From Myxocyprinus asiaticus (taxonomy: Eukaryota; Chordata; Actinopteri; Cypriniformes; Catostomidae), in assembly GCF_019703515.2 (NCBI RefSeq), contig NC_059348.1, forward strand, positions 19,301,656-19,365,655: a DNA stretch of 64,000 nucleotides, in the 5' to 3' direction. Each line of letters opens with the position of its first letter. Position 1 is the first letter of the stretch. Below, in pieces: positions 26,400 through 57,227 of the stretch. Made by a program: the position numbers and the translations under genes. A model generated the notes under the pieces. It saw only the letters and a program-made list of their open reading frames with translations. It was not told the origin of the DNA and did not search any database.

Positions 26400-28493
26400 T
26401 TCAGCTGAATCAGCGAGTTGGGCATGCGATGGCTGCAGCAGCTGGAGAACTCCGGAGGTCATTATGGCTCTTCACACACAAGAGAGAAGAAAGAGGGAGG
26501 AGCGGAGAGCTACGGAAACTGAGCTGACAGGTAATATATGCTCTCTGTGCCTTCCTCCATCAGGACGGGAGTAAACCCCACTAGCCGGCTGGCCGGACAA
26601 GCGTCTCTGCTTTTCTTTTGCTCCCTCTCTCTCTTTTCCGGATGACCTGGGATGTTAAGCGTGGCTAGTCAGCCACAATGTGTGGCGTGGTCGCAAGAGG
26701 GAGTGGAATTAACAGCTCTGCAGCAGCATAATTGAAAAACTACTTCTCTGGGATCACCTTGGCAAAATGTAAGTGGTTCCCTTTCCAGAAAATACTAAAG
26801 ATGGACAGGCAGGTGAAGGTGGAACAGGGGAAAGTTACTATCATCCACATGGATTTGCTTTCTTGCTAGCTCACTCTGTTTCCACCTCGCTAGCTCCCTC
26901 TCTCTCCTCCCCTTCTCCCTCACTCTCTCAGTCTCTTGCTTTTTTAGTGCTGGTCAGGCAGAGCATGCTGCTGCAGCACTGTACTCCCTGGTTCATTACA
27001 TCCTCGTGGCTGCAGCGCTGAATATCTAAAGATGGACTCGGTCACAGATAATCATATGTTTTTTTTTTTTCACAGTTTATTTTCCTCCTAAAACCACTTT
27101 TTATCATACAACTTGGATAATTTCACTCTGACACACTTTCAAATGGAACACAACTCTCTATTGGGATGGTTACTCACATTGCGTTGCACTGCCTTAATAA
27201 GTGCCAACAATAATTTTTCCGATGGTCAGCTCAAATTACTGGAACCATGTTTGGTGTTTCAGGACTGTTTTTCTGTCATCGTAGGGGCACAGGTGTATGC
27301 TAACTGCTGATGGAGGAACATCGCTGTCATTGTGGGATGTGAGTTTTAGGCCGGGGGGGGGAGGGGAGTAAATGGATTGATGGAAAACAGATGTGGTGGC
27401 ATATTAATTCTCTGGGGAGGGGGAAAGGAGGCTGCTGGGTATGTGTCAGTGGCTGAACCCACAACACCAAGGGAAGTAAACAACTTTTTTCTCTGTCTTT
27501 CTGCATGCTTTCCAATCACTAGGCAGGGGCAGGGCCGTTGTGCTGTAGTGCCATCTCCCTCTCTCTAAACACACTCATCCCTAAAATCTTTACTAACACT
27601 GTGGCACCAAAAGAGCCCCAGCCATTCATAGCCAGCTCCAGTCAAATCTCACCATCAAATCTAACCCCATCCAGGATTTCCACACCTGCCCAGAATAGCC
27701 TGTCTAAGTGTCCTTCTGTTATGTTTCCACCCATGTCCCTCTCCTTTTGGCCTGGTATTGGATAGGCTCCTGAGAGGAGGGGGATGAGACGGGGCGGTGT
27801 TGACTTGTGGAATGTGTGGAGCTGGAGCAAAGATTCATTAGAGAGCCACTGAACATTTCATGCTGCCATGCAAACAGTTATTGATCTCTTGCACATAGCA
27901 TTAGAGCAGCTTCTAGAATAAACACACCTAGGTCAGCTCAGGGGGAGGGGGGGAGTTAAAAAGAGAAGAAAAAAAAAAAGGAAAGAAGAATCAGTACACT
28001 CACTCCAAATCACTATTGCTGAGTGGTCATTTGCTCTTGCATGTGACCTTTGGCCTGGTCTGTGTGGCTAAAGCCCAAATCCCACTCACAATAGCTTCCT
28101 GTTCCACTTGGATCAACCTCATTTTTGGACATCAGCAACTGGTCTGACATACGACTGGGGATGTGGTTAAACAACGAACAAGCGGAGAGAAATCAAGAGA
28201 AAAAGTTACAACTGCAGGAGAGAGACTGAGCGAAAAGACGACGAAGCATACCATGTTCAGGACACTATTTTACTTAAAATCAGCAGCTTTTTCCCCTTGG
28301 ACATCATACTGAACTTTCATTGACAACATGCAGCGGCAAGGACAGTTTACTTGTGGATGAACATTTTCCCCTACTTTTTTTTTTTGTTTATTACTTTTTA
28401 AAAAACTGCTGTTTTGTTTTAGTTTTTACCCAAAATAACTCCCTGGCATTGTTCTGTCTGAAATTCCCTAAGGATTCTACACGCTCTCTCTAG

Positions 28494-28767
28494 GACAACC
28501 AAGGTCAACAGCACTGTGTGATTCTGAATACATGTAGTGCGTACTGGGAAAACTAGCAAGCTCTGCTGGATTGGGATAAGGCAATAGAAAGTCTGACCTG
28601 TTATTCTAAAGCATCTCTAACAGACACCTAATGTACACTGCTAATTCACTGCATTCTGCAGGACAATGTAGAAAAAAAATTGTGTCACTGATCTACAGAC
28701 AATGATTAAACACATGGTTTGGTTTATATAAGGGTTGCACGAACCAAACATCACCAGATCAGAGAAG
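28494..28767 (+). ncRNA. candidate noncoding exon of the mir-1/133a host transcript
   Basis: A pyrimidine-rich acceptor (ACGCTCTCTCTAG, ending 28493) and a near-consensus donor (AGAAG|GTAAGG, GT at 28768) bound 274 nt with no meaningful ORF. The donor lies about 30 nt before the mir-1 hairpin, so the microRNA would be the first thing in the downstream intron. A TATATAAG motif at about 28726-28733 is an alternative hint of a start near the hairpin. No transcript data support this; the call rests on splice-signal quality and position. Confidence 0.35.
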
Positions 28768-28796
28768 GTAAGGATACTCAGCTGTGCCTGTGGCTG

Positions 28797-28881
28797 CCTA
28801 CTTGGTGTACATACTTCTTTATGTGCCCATATGAACATATGACAGCTATGGAATGTAAAGAAGTATGTATTCTTGGTCAGG
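28797..28881 (+). ncRNA. mir1-2: mir-1 precursor hairpin, muscle microRNA
   Basis: The 3' arm, 28849-28870, matches the vertebrate miR-1 mature sequence over all 22 nt (seed GGAATGT). The 5' arm, about 28809-28830, is its star strand. TACATACTTCTTTA pairs perfectly with TAAAGAAGTATGTA, and the stem continues through CCATA/TATGG around a short loop (atgaacatatgacagc region). Precursor ends are approximate. miR-1 is a skeletal- and cardiac-muscle microRNA that represses non-muscle and growth genes. It lies antisense inside the long mib1 intron and 2.5 kb upstream of mir-133a on the same strand, as in mammals. The -2 suffix follows from the MIB1 location; the number could differ in this species. 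A 64-codon ORF over the hairpin is incidental. Confidence 0.97.
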
Positions 28882-29300
28882 TGCTGATCATCAGTTTAAA
28901 AACTTTGCCATAATTTTCTGCATCACAAAAGGTCATTGAACGTGGTTACATGGTGCTGAAACTTACTGCAGCAGTGGATTCTGATGGAAGTTGCTGCTCT
29001 TTCAGTGACTTCACCAGCAGTCCAAACTGCCCCTCCCTAATTCAGCAATTGGCATGCTAGATAGTTCATTGCTGCAGTTAGTTACCGTAACATTAAAATA
29101 CTATGAGGTCTCAACTGAAATCTCAGTCTAGATATCTATGTTTGGAAATGCTGGTTTGTAGTGCCACTTTCTTGGTGACAGAATGAGTTCACAGTCACTG
29201 CTACGTAAAAGAACCAATAACAGCTCGAGACATCGCCATAGGAACAGGAGCTCCTTTCATTATTGGAGAGTTTGTTGCATTCTCAGTTTTGAATCATGGC

Positions 29301-29681
29301 CAGCTGCAACTTAGACCCTGTTTCTGCAGGAGTGGCCTTCGCCATTAATACCATAATCTTTTCAAACTTATCTAAAAGAAAATGTAAGATAGGTTGAGTT
29401 TGGGACAACGTTTTTGTCCCTTGAATGTTGAATAGTGCTACAGGGAATATTGCAACAGTTGCTGAGGCAGTTTTAGAAAGGTACATAGCGCTCGTCTATT
29501 AAAAATAAGCTTCTCTAACATTGCGGAATAGTATGGCTGTCCGTTTCACCCTGCCACCCATTCCTGCCCCCATTGTTCATGTTTGCTAGGCTTGCCAAAT
29601 GATTTGGTGGACCACAGAGTAGTCAGATTAGAGCTTGGACAAGTGACAATGCAGGATCAGAGTTGGGTCTGCTGTCAGCTG
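29301..29681 (+). promoter_or_regulatory. candidate inter-microRNA muscle enhancer: MEF2 site with E-boxes
   Basis: Between the two hairpins lie a consensus MEF2 site TTAAAAATAA (29499-29508), E-boxes CAGCTG (29301-29306), CAGTTG (29456-29461) and CAGCTG (29676-29681), and further CAGGTG (29905) and CAGCTG (29918) sites. In mouse, an enhancer between miR-1-2 and miR-133a-1 is driven by MEF2 and myogenic bHLH factors, so both position and motif type agree. Short motifs also occur by chance. Confidence 0.45.
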
Positions 29682-31360
29682 ATTCCAAATGTCCTTTACA
29701 AAAGGTGATGGGGGGGGGGGGTTCAGAAGAGGATTTCGAAACATGTTCCCTTTATTTTATTTGGTCTATTGGTGTGTACCAGGTTAAAATAGCAGTCATT
29801 TAACACAGCAGAATGACATGACCATGTGTACTTAACACAATGCTAGGGTTTTATAAGTAGGCTCCTAGTCACTGTTTCTGACGCTGAACTTTTTAACAGA
29901 TCAACAGGTGATAAATGCAGCTGTGAGAGAACAGTGATAAGACATCCCTCTCACTCTTTTCCGGATGACCTGGGATGTTGAACAGTTGAACAGTTGCGCT
30001 TGAGGGTTTTTACTTTTTTAAACCTACCCCAGGTGTGTAATGGTGCACCAAAATATATCTTTGTTGAGGTAAGATTTGAATCATGATGATATCTAAGGTC
30101 AGAGCGTCTCTCTGCAATTTCTTAATGCTGCATGTCCGATAGAAGCTGCCATTTTTAACCTCTCACTCTCTTGTTTTAACAAACAAGAAGAATGTAAAGG
30201 TCACATTGTGTGTGAAGATAAAGTAATGGTTTTTGGTCATGATTGGAGCCTGGGAGAGCTTGTGACCCATTTTTCTGAATGTCAGACACTCCAGTCTGTC
30301 CTCTGTAGGGCTGTGCTCTTTCCATTTTTGTGCACTGCTTGCTGTATGGTTTGCTCCTGTCACTTTTGTGGCTGTGTTCCCTCTTTCTCGCCCTCATCCC
30401 GAGCCTGAGTGACACCCACAGCAGATGCTGACATTATCAAATGCTCAGCTGCCGAACCTGGCTTTTGCCCTCTTATGGCCAGTGTATTTGGGGGCCTGTA
30501 ACTAAGGGAGGGGGATCAGTGGTGTAAATAGAACTTTACTGACCCCTGTTTAATGAGCGCCATATTGAGCAGCAGTGACCCCTCACTTACACACTCAGCA
30601 GGCTGCCTGCTAAAGAGCAAAGAGGTTTTCTGCAAGGTTCTTTGCTGACCAACAGTCAACTGTGCTTTACGAAACAATGCTTGGCTTGTTTCAATCACTG
30701 TGTGCCACTAAAATGTTTTGTGGCCTAGCGTCTGCCTACAATTATGACTGTCAAAACCGTAGGCTGGCAGAAAGTACCAATATCTTTATTCGTTATTTCA
30801 ACAGCACCACAGGAGCAGTCTCTGAGGAGCTTTACTCTCCCCACCTCACACTCTGTTATAGAATTAAGGGGGTAAACTAGCAAAGTTCTGGAATGTAGCA
30901 GAGGATGACAGTATCCTCTAAAAATCTAGAAAGTGACATCTTCAAAAATTAAAACATCCTGACATCTTAATCGCCCATGCGACACTCTGCCCTTACCAGG
31001 CTTAATCCATCAGCTGTTGTAATTGCTACAACATGCATGGACACTTGACTCAAGTGCCGCACAATGGATTATTATCTTTTTGGTGAAGTACAATTCCCCT
31101 TTTTGCTTTTTTATCAAGTGAAAGAAACACTGTGAGTGGAGTGGAGTGGAGTGAAGGTTATTTGATAAAGGGTGCAAGGGTGCAAAGAAACGTTTTTTTG
31201 GTGGTGACATGTATTGGAGTTTATAAGCCATAATGGTAAGTTATCTAACAAAATGCATCCTAGGGAGATTTCTTGTCATGTTTCGCAAAGTTAGACAGCT
31301 TAAGGCTGTGATGCAGGTCACAGAAGCTGTTTCATATCAGTCTCTTTGACAAGAACCACC

Positions 31361-31448
31361 ATAATGCTTTGCTAAAGCTGGTAAAATGGAACCAAATCAC
31401 CTCTTCAATGGATTTGGTCCCCTTCAACCAGCTGTAGCTATGCTTTGA
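31361..31448 (+). ncRNA. mir133a-1: mir-133a precursor hairpin, muscle microRNA
   Basis: The 3' arm, 31413-31434, matches mature miR-133a (seed TTGGTCC). The 5' arm, about 31376-31397 (starting AGCTGGTAAAATGGAACC), is the known passenger strand. They fold around the loop CACCTCTTCAATGGA. Flanking TGCTTTGCTAA and TAGCTATGCTTTGA are the familiar precursor base. miR-133a restrains SRF and cyclin D2 and supports muscle-precursor proliferation, complementing miR-1. It lies on the same strand as mir-1, in the mib1 intron. Precursor ends are approximate; the numbering follows mammalian synteny. Confidence 0.97.
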
Positions 31449-31492
31449 TGACAACATGAACAGTCTCTATCTTGTCTCATTTGCTTCTGCAG

Positions 31493-31640
31493 GAAATTGT
31501 GACAGATTTAATAAATTCATGTCATAATGACAAAGCTGCTTTGAACAAATCTTAACAGTGTATTGTGATTGCCTTTTCTACAAGATGTATTCTATAAATG
31601 TATTTTATTACACAGAAATAAACTTTTAAAAGCCACAAAG
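31493..31640 (+). ncRNA. candidate terminal exon of the mir-1/133a host transcript
   Basis: An acceptor with a good pyrimidine tract (TCATTTGCTTCTGCAG) ends at 31492, about 44 nt after the mir-133a hairpin. Two AATAAA signals follow, at 31510-31515 and 31617-31622. This is what a short noncoding 3' exon would look like. The 3' end is a guess placed after the second signal. Confidence 0.35.
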
Positions 31641-32425
31641 AAAAATATCTTAATATTTCCAATCTGGTCTTAATACATAATGACCATTGATTGTGACCCT
31701 TCAGCAAAGTTTTCTTAAAGAATGGGTTAAGCAAGGACAGAAATTGCTGAAAAGAATGTACTGTGATGCAGTGGGGGTGTGAAGTTGGGATAAGCCAGCG
31801 GACTGACATCAACATATCTGAATATCTGGGAATACAAGAAAATGGAGAGGATAAGAGCAAAAGAAAGTGAGAGAAAAGGAGGGAGAGGGGGGGAGAGGAG
31901 TTGCAGCATGAGCTCAATGCGACACATGCGGGATCGGTAGCCTGTGTGCCTTGCGGTAACCCTCCTCTGCTTGCAGACAAGGGAGTGGAGATGAAAGCCA
32001 GATGCTTCAGAGTGCGGGGGGTTGTACACACAAATCATACACTGAGACGGTCCACCAATTATGTACCGCTGGCACACTGACGCAGCACAGGCATGCAGTG
32101 TGACCCTCCCTCTCCTCTGCATCAGAACAGCATCCTTCTCTCAGTCACATGGATGGCAACGCTGCATCATAATTTCCTCCATAATTACTCTGATCTACCA
32201 CCAAATCATGCTGAACCTGTGCTGCCCCTCCATCCATATCACACAGCAGTTTATATACAGAAGCACTTGGTCAACAACATGCCCATTTAAAATGTATATA
32301 CGTATAAGGGAGTGTATATTTTAGGTGCTGTTACAGATCACCGTTTCTTTTTTCTTTTTTTTTTCTTTTTTTTACCATTTTCAATCACATTTTAGGCTTG
32401 CTTTTTTTCAGTTCACTTTAATAGC
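31641..32425. other. repeat-poor downstream flank of the microRNA locus
   Basis: 31850-32260 is unique, GC-richer sequence; 32150-32230 with TCATAATTTCCTCCATAATT resembles a homeodomain-rich noncoding element. ORFs on either strand look incidental. No exon recognised. Confidence 0.4.
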
Positions 32426-32470
32426 CCTGCAGTGTGACAAATTAATGTTTTTAAAAGTACAAGTAGACAG

Positions 32471-32607
32471 GGGGGGCCTGGGTAGCTCAGTGAGTATTGA
32501 CGCTGACTACCAACCCTGGAGTCGCGAGTTCGAATCCAGGGTGTGCTGAGTGACTCCAGCCAGGTCTCCTAAGCAACCAAATTGACCCGGTTGCTAGGGA
32601 GGGTTAA
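32471..32607 (+). mobile_element. 3'-truncated tRNA-derived SINE
   Basis: The head (GCCTGGGTAGCTCAGTGAGT) with B-box GTTCGAATCCA matches the SINE at 13552 but stops after GCTAGGGAGGGT, keeping only the first 137 bp. It lies between a 14-bp perfect inverted repeat (32426-32439 CCTGCAGTGTGACA; 32629-32642). Confidence 0.88.
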
Positions 32608-32756
32608 AAATGTTTTTGAAGTATAGCATGTCACACTGCAGGACAATGTTGACAATGCCTGGAATTTCATGTCAACTGTCCACAGATCAAAAAAAGACAA
32701 CTAACCTGTTGCCCAAGTTTCTATCAATTAATCGGACTCATAATCAAGCTGGATTT

Positions 32757-33385
32757 TAGTGTTGTTAAAAGTACCGGTACTTCGGTACAAAGTCAGCACT
32801 AAAATAAAAAAAGATGTAACGATACCAGTGTTTCTGCAGTACTGAGCACTTAATCCGAGACCCACACGATGTCTTACTGTTACTCTGTTACTCCTTTTAC
32901 ACTAAAATACACAAGTAATCAAATTAAAATCTTGATATGTCCTAGTGTGATTATTAAACTATGAAAGGTTAAACTCCACCAAAATTGATAATCACTCTCA
33001 TTGTATGCACTCATCAGAGCACTAATCCACTGTGAAAGGCGCAGCACATGTAGACTATATATTTATATTTGTATAACAAGTAAGAGTGCTGTTGTACTAA
33101 ATACATTTAAAAAAATATGCAATGGTACTGTATGTTGAAAAGTAACTGTTTAAAAAGTTTTTAAAAACTTTTAAAAGCTTTAAGAATTAATTTGATTAGA
33201 CACCATTTTTATGATGAAAATAAATTAAACTTTAAAACATGGAATTCTGCAAAAGAATTGCATAATTAATTAAGAAACACTTGAAGGAAGCATTTTTTCT
33301 GTGGTATCGAAATTTGTATCGCGAACCATGAAATGTTACTGTTTTCAGTACTGACTACTGAAATTTTGGTATCGTGAGAACAATA
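32757..33385 (-). mobile_element. hAT non-autonomous element, family shared with 58602-59497
   Basis: It starts TAGTGTTGTTAAAAGTACCG and ends GTGAGAACAATA. The 8-bp target duplications CTGGATTT (32749-32756) and CGGGATTT (33386-33393) differ at one base. The internal order (GTAACGATACCA, GTACTGAGCAC, GGTATCG) is the reverse of the copy at 58602, so the two are inverted. No transposase. Confidence 0.82.
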
Positions 33386-33393
33386 CGGGATTT

Positions 33394-35180
33394 ACATAGT
33401 TGCCAAAAAGACAGCACAAATTCTCACTACATATCATCAACTGCAGAAAAGTGGCAATGTACCTGACAATCTGGCAACACATGATGCACAAAAAGCCCAT
33501 AATATTCTGCACTGTTTATTTGCTTTCAAATTCAACCACTTTTCAACAGACACATAAAACATCCCATTAACCAATAATTTTTATTAAAAATCTAATTTCT
33601 CTGTTCCTATCATACCTTTTTCCACAGCTAGCTGATTATATGAGATGTGGCTATTAACAAAGGTTCAAAATAAGTAGCTGTAACTGTTTTGTGGTGGCAC
33701 ACAGCAGTGCATATGAGGGTGGGACTCCATGTGGTGATTAACAAACAGGTTGGCCAATTTTTACTGTAGTAATAGGGGTTGTGCAGTGGCTGCCTCTGCA
33801 GGCCCTGTTTGTGGAGTGTGTTATGAGTCATGGGCTATTAATCGTACTGTTTACAGTGCTAGAGCACAACTGCCTCCCAGCAGCCATCCAAAGAGCCACT
33901 GAGAGGAACCAGTCCTGCTCTCAGCCAGGGACTGTCATAAACACAAAAGAGCAGAAAAACACAAGCACTTCCAACATCCACAAAGTGCAAACTCACAATG
34001 TATAGATGGTTATTATAGGAGGAATGTTCAATAAAAGCATTCACTTGACATGTAAATCAAAGCAATGAGCCACAAAATGTGGTCTGGTTCAGTGATTTTA
34101 CCACAGGTAAGGGGTATTCTCATGTACGCCTCAATTTTACCTGTGGTAAAATCACTGTAATAGACAGACTTAACCGGCTTATTGCTTTAATAAAAAGCCG
34201 GCATAAGCAATAAACATTTCAATAAACAGTGCAGTTTATCATTAATAATAATCATCAGGATAAACAATCTTCCACCAAGTAAAGTCACTGTCCTAACTGC
34301 ATGAGTTTGCTGTTGCCACGCAATGTAGAAATTTATACAGAATATGAGGTCACAGTTTTATCTGCACAGATTTAAGAGTGGGAACTGTCAGTTTATAAAA
34401 ATAAATAATTCAAAAATAAAATATTTGAGAGCTTATGTAAAAGCATTGATTAATTCTTGTGATAAACTTCCATAGCAGGCTAAAATGGTTCAAGGGACAA
34501 TACCTACTGTTTTAATATTTACTGGGTTATTTAAAAATATTTACAGACATATTATGCAATAGTGGACAATTCGGAATTGTAACATTACAAAAGAAACATA
34601 AGCCATGAACCTTTGTTCCAACCAATTAACCTATGCTTTAACATTATAGGAGAATAGGAGTCATTTGTGATTACTGGATTTTTAAAACTTGTTTTATATA
34701 TATATATCACTGGGGCAGACTGGAATGAATAGATTTCAATGATTAAACTTTTTAGTGTACAAATATCTTGAGATTTGAATGTGGCTCAGTGGGTTAATTG
34801 CTCAAAAACCAATATCAAGTCAATTAAACACTGTAAAGCAGAGTATAACTAGACCAAAATGTTTACACAATATTTCCAATGATATTTAGGGCTTTATTTT
34901 TGTGACTGTGCTAAACACAGCGCAATGACCATGTGCAATGCCTTATCTAATTTTTGTGAGAGTGCTAATTCTCAAGGCAATTTTTGTGTCAGCACAAGTA
35001 GGCGTGTGTGGGAGAGTTTGCGCTACTTGTGGATGTACTGTATGTTAATAAAGCTGCACAAAGTGCAATTTGAACTTTTTCTGAGAAATAGGTAATAGCG
35101 CTAAGATGTTTCAGAAGCACATCATTGTACACAATGTTGACTAAGACATTATAGATATTACAGTTTTATCTTCTGTTAAT
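33394..35180. other. mib1 intron 12, no gene seen
   Basis: Noncoding sequence. 34089-34160 holds an inverted repeat (GTGATTTTACCACAGGTAAG and TTTTACCTGTGGTAAAATCA). Nothing else recognised. Confidence 0.45.
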
Positions 35181-35256
35181 GCCTGATCTTCTGTAAAGCT
35201 GCTTTGAAACGATGTGTGTTTTGAAAGGCGCTATTCAAATAAAAAATGACTTGACA
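35181..35256 (+). mobile_element. LINE 3' tail (GCTGCTTTGAAACGATGTG type)
   Basis: GTAAAGCTGCTTTGAAACGA followed by GGCGCTATTCAAATAAA and AATGACTTGAC is the characteristic 3' end of a fish LINE, here strongly 5'-truncated. Confidence 0.65.
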
Positions 35257-35628
35257 TCTATTCTCAGCGCAAAGTCTAAACTCGGTTCCTGCATTTGTAG
35301 TTTAGAGATTCTACAAGCAGGTGTTAATAAAGTTAATGTCCAAAGTCTGAAAATAAAGTGGCATATAAAATTATGTCCCTGATGTTTACTGTTGTAACCG
35401 TTTAATGAAACAAGAAATTACGAGATTTGTGTTAAACTTTCTAGAGGTCATGGTTTATTTTTATTGTGTTTATATTTACAATTGTATTTATGATCTAATT
35501 TGTATTCGTATTGTTCCACCTGTTTTCATAGAGTGATTTTTTAAGTCACTGCAAAAGGGGCCGGTGGAAGAAATTAGAGAGGGTAAAATGTTTGGATTTG
35601 GGGAGGTGGTTAAATTATTTTATTGACC

Positions 35629-35936
35629 ACACAGTCAGAAACAAATGTGCAGAAATTGTACCTTTAGGGGTACAACAGCTCGTCACTAGGGCAGTACACT
35701 CAAAGGTACACCCACTATACCTTCTTTACACCTTAAATGTACTAATATGTACCTTTTAGGGACAGATAAGACACTTAGGGTACTAATATATACCCTTTTG
35801 GGACAGTTAATGTACAAATACGTTCCGACTAACATATGAAGGGTACAGTGGGTGTTCCTTTGAGGGTACTGCCCCAGGGACAAGCTGTTGTACCCCTAAA
35901 GGTAAATTATTTTGCAAAAAAAATTTCTGACAGTGC
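35629..35936. mobile_element. palindromic MITE
   Basis: The element folds almost end to end: the left ACCTTTAGGGGTACAACAGC mirrors the right GCTGTTGTACCCCTAAAGGT, and CAGTCAGAAA mirrors TTTCTGACAGTG. About 308 bp with no coding potential. Confidence 0.85.
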
Positions 35937-36540
35937 ACTTTGTTATTTTAATTATATTTTCATTTGGTTTAAAATGTAATTTGACATTAAAAATATTTTT
36001 GGTTTAAGTTTTTCATGTTTGAATTAAATTCTTAAAGCAAAATCGACTGGTAGTCTTAAGTGTGTGGGAAAAAAATCAATGTGTGTCACTACAAATATGC
36101 CACACATATAACAAGGACACAGTTTATGCTCAAAATAACATCCATATTTCTATTCTTCTAATTTATTGCATACAGCCCATTTACAATACAAAATTCTTAT
36201 GAATGTGCTGTCTTTGTTTATATCACTGGTGCTTGAGGGAATGGATTATATACTGTAACAGGATGGGGACAGTGCAATAACCAAAGAACCTTTAGAATTA
36301 AATTGTACTTGACCCAGTCCTTTAGCGCTTTGCGTGCGCAATTTCGCCAAACTCACTTGCACCAAGACTTAGCGCATGCTTGCATGAAAATACCAACACT
36401 TCATGGCCATGCCCATGCCAACTGACTTTCAAAACTATCAGGGTTAAGCATTCACTGCAACTAAGTATCATGCAGTCTACTACTAATATTTACAATTGTA
36501 CACTGGATCACAGCCACCAGGTTGGCTTTTCATAACCAGT

Positions 36541-37070
36541 TATGCCCAAAGCATACTCCGATTTTGACACAAACGCTCACCGTCTGCGTACATTCAACCG
36601 TAAGCCTGTCAAAGTATACTCCATCTGACAGTGCACGCATACACAGGTGGTTGGCGCATGCGCACAACGTCTGTACGAGACACCGGACTACTTTTCTTAA
36701 GGAGTTTAGACCCATAAAGATGTCTTTATATTCTTTCAGACTCGAGTTATACAAACGTACGTATGTCCAGACCTTCTCACACACGTTCTTGACGTGCACT
36801 GTTGACATTTTTACCTTTGTCTCCTGTTGTTTACCAGTAATTACATCTTCTTCTAGCGCATCTTCGTGCCAACAATGGCTCAATTGCGAGTGTTGCCACC
36901 TTTTGGACCCACTAATTAGTGCAAATAATTCCAGGCGCATTCTGTGTGTTCAAAGATGCACGGTAAGAAAAAATGGGCTGTATGTGTTCAATGCTTGTGC
37001 ACTCTGCAAGAATCCTGACAAGAATTAATAAATATTAATTTGCGTCTGACCAAAGTATGCTTTGGGCTTT
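36541..37070. mobile_element. MITE with TGCCCAAAGCATACT termini
   Basis: The left TATGCCCAAAGCATACT and right AAGTATGCTTTGGGCTTTA are inverted, bordered by TA. The 168-codon plus-strand and 136-codon minus-strand frames lie inside this element and are not genes. Confidence 0.75.
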
Positions 37071-57018
<19,948 letters not shown>

Positions 57019-57227
57019 TTTTGTTTTTTATTGGGTCAATGAAATCAACAAATCTATTACATCACCTTGCCCAATAAAAACAAGCTGTCCTTAAAGCTGC
57101 CTATATTCCATAGGTATTTACATAAAATGACAAGGAAAACAGAAATAAAATAAGCATAAAGGGCTTAATTAAAGGGATAGTTCACCAAAAAATGAAAACT
57201 CTCTCATCATTTACTCATCCCATCCCA
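57019..57227 (+). repeat. 209-bp direct duplication, copy 1
   Basis: It matches 59708-59916 at 208 of 209 positions without gaps (offset 2689); the single difference is at 57032. Its last 59 bp are the start of the TTAAAGGGATAGTTCACC MITE, cut off at 57227. Confidence 0.92.

Larger units (their letters stand above)
26623..29979 (+). repeat. 34-nt duplicated motif flanking mir-1
   Basis: The word at 26623-26656 recurs at 29946-29979 with one mismatch (33 of 34). Its core is TTTTCCGGATGACCTGGGAT. Both copies are in the same orientation, one 2.2 kb before mir-1 and one 1.1 kb after it. Neighbouring sequence is unrelated, so this is a short isolated duplication and not part of a recognised transposon. 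Confidence 0.8.
26150..31640 (+). ncRNA. inferred primary transcript (host RNA) of mir-1/mir-133a
   Basis: Both hairpins are on the plus strand, opposite to mib1, so they cannot be processed from mib1 pre-mRNA and need their own transcript; mammals have such a transcript. Candidate parts seen: a GC-richer block at about 26.1-26.8 kb with possible splice donors GACAG|GTAATA (26531) and AAAT|GTAAGT (26769); an acceptor CTCTCTCTAG at 28493 with donor AGAAG|GTAAGG at 28768 just before mir-1; an acceptor TTGCTTCTGCAG at 31492 just after mir-133a; and AATAAA at 31510 and 31617. The start site and splicing pattern are inferred and the limits approximate. No ORF here looks coding. Confidence 0.45.

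Noticed and set aside
26285..26527. 80-codon ORF in the GC-richer block
   Set aside because: Low-complexity Pro-rich part from the C tract, no domain; the block is better explained as a noncoding first exon or promoter region.
28719..28913. 64-codon ORF covering the mir-1 hairpin
   Set aside because: The conserved signal is the hairpin and mature arm; the frame is a by-product with no protein similarity I recognise.
31552..32122. Minus-strand ORFs of 131-159 codons near mir-133a
   Set aside because: Low-complexity Leu/Ser/Pro-rich frames that overlap each other; no domain and no splice logic.
36522..37028. 168-codon plus-strand ORF
   Set aside because: It lies inside an inverted-repeat MITE, has an overlapping 136-codon frame on the other strand and shows no recognisable domain.
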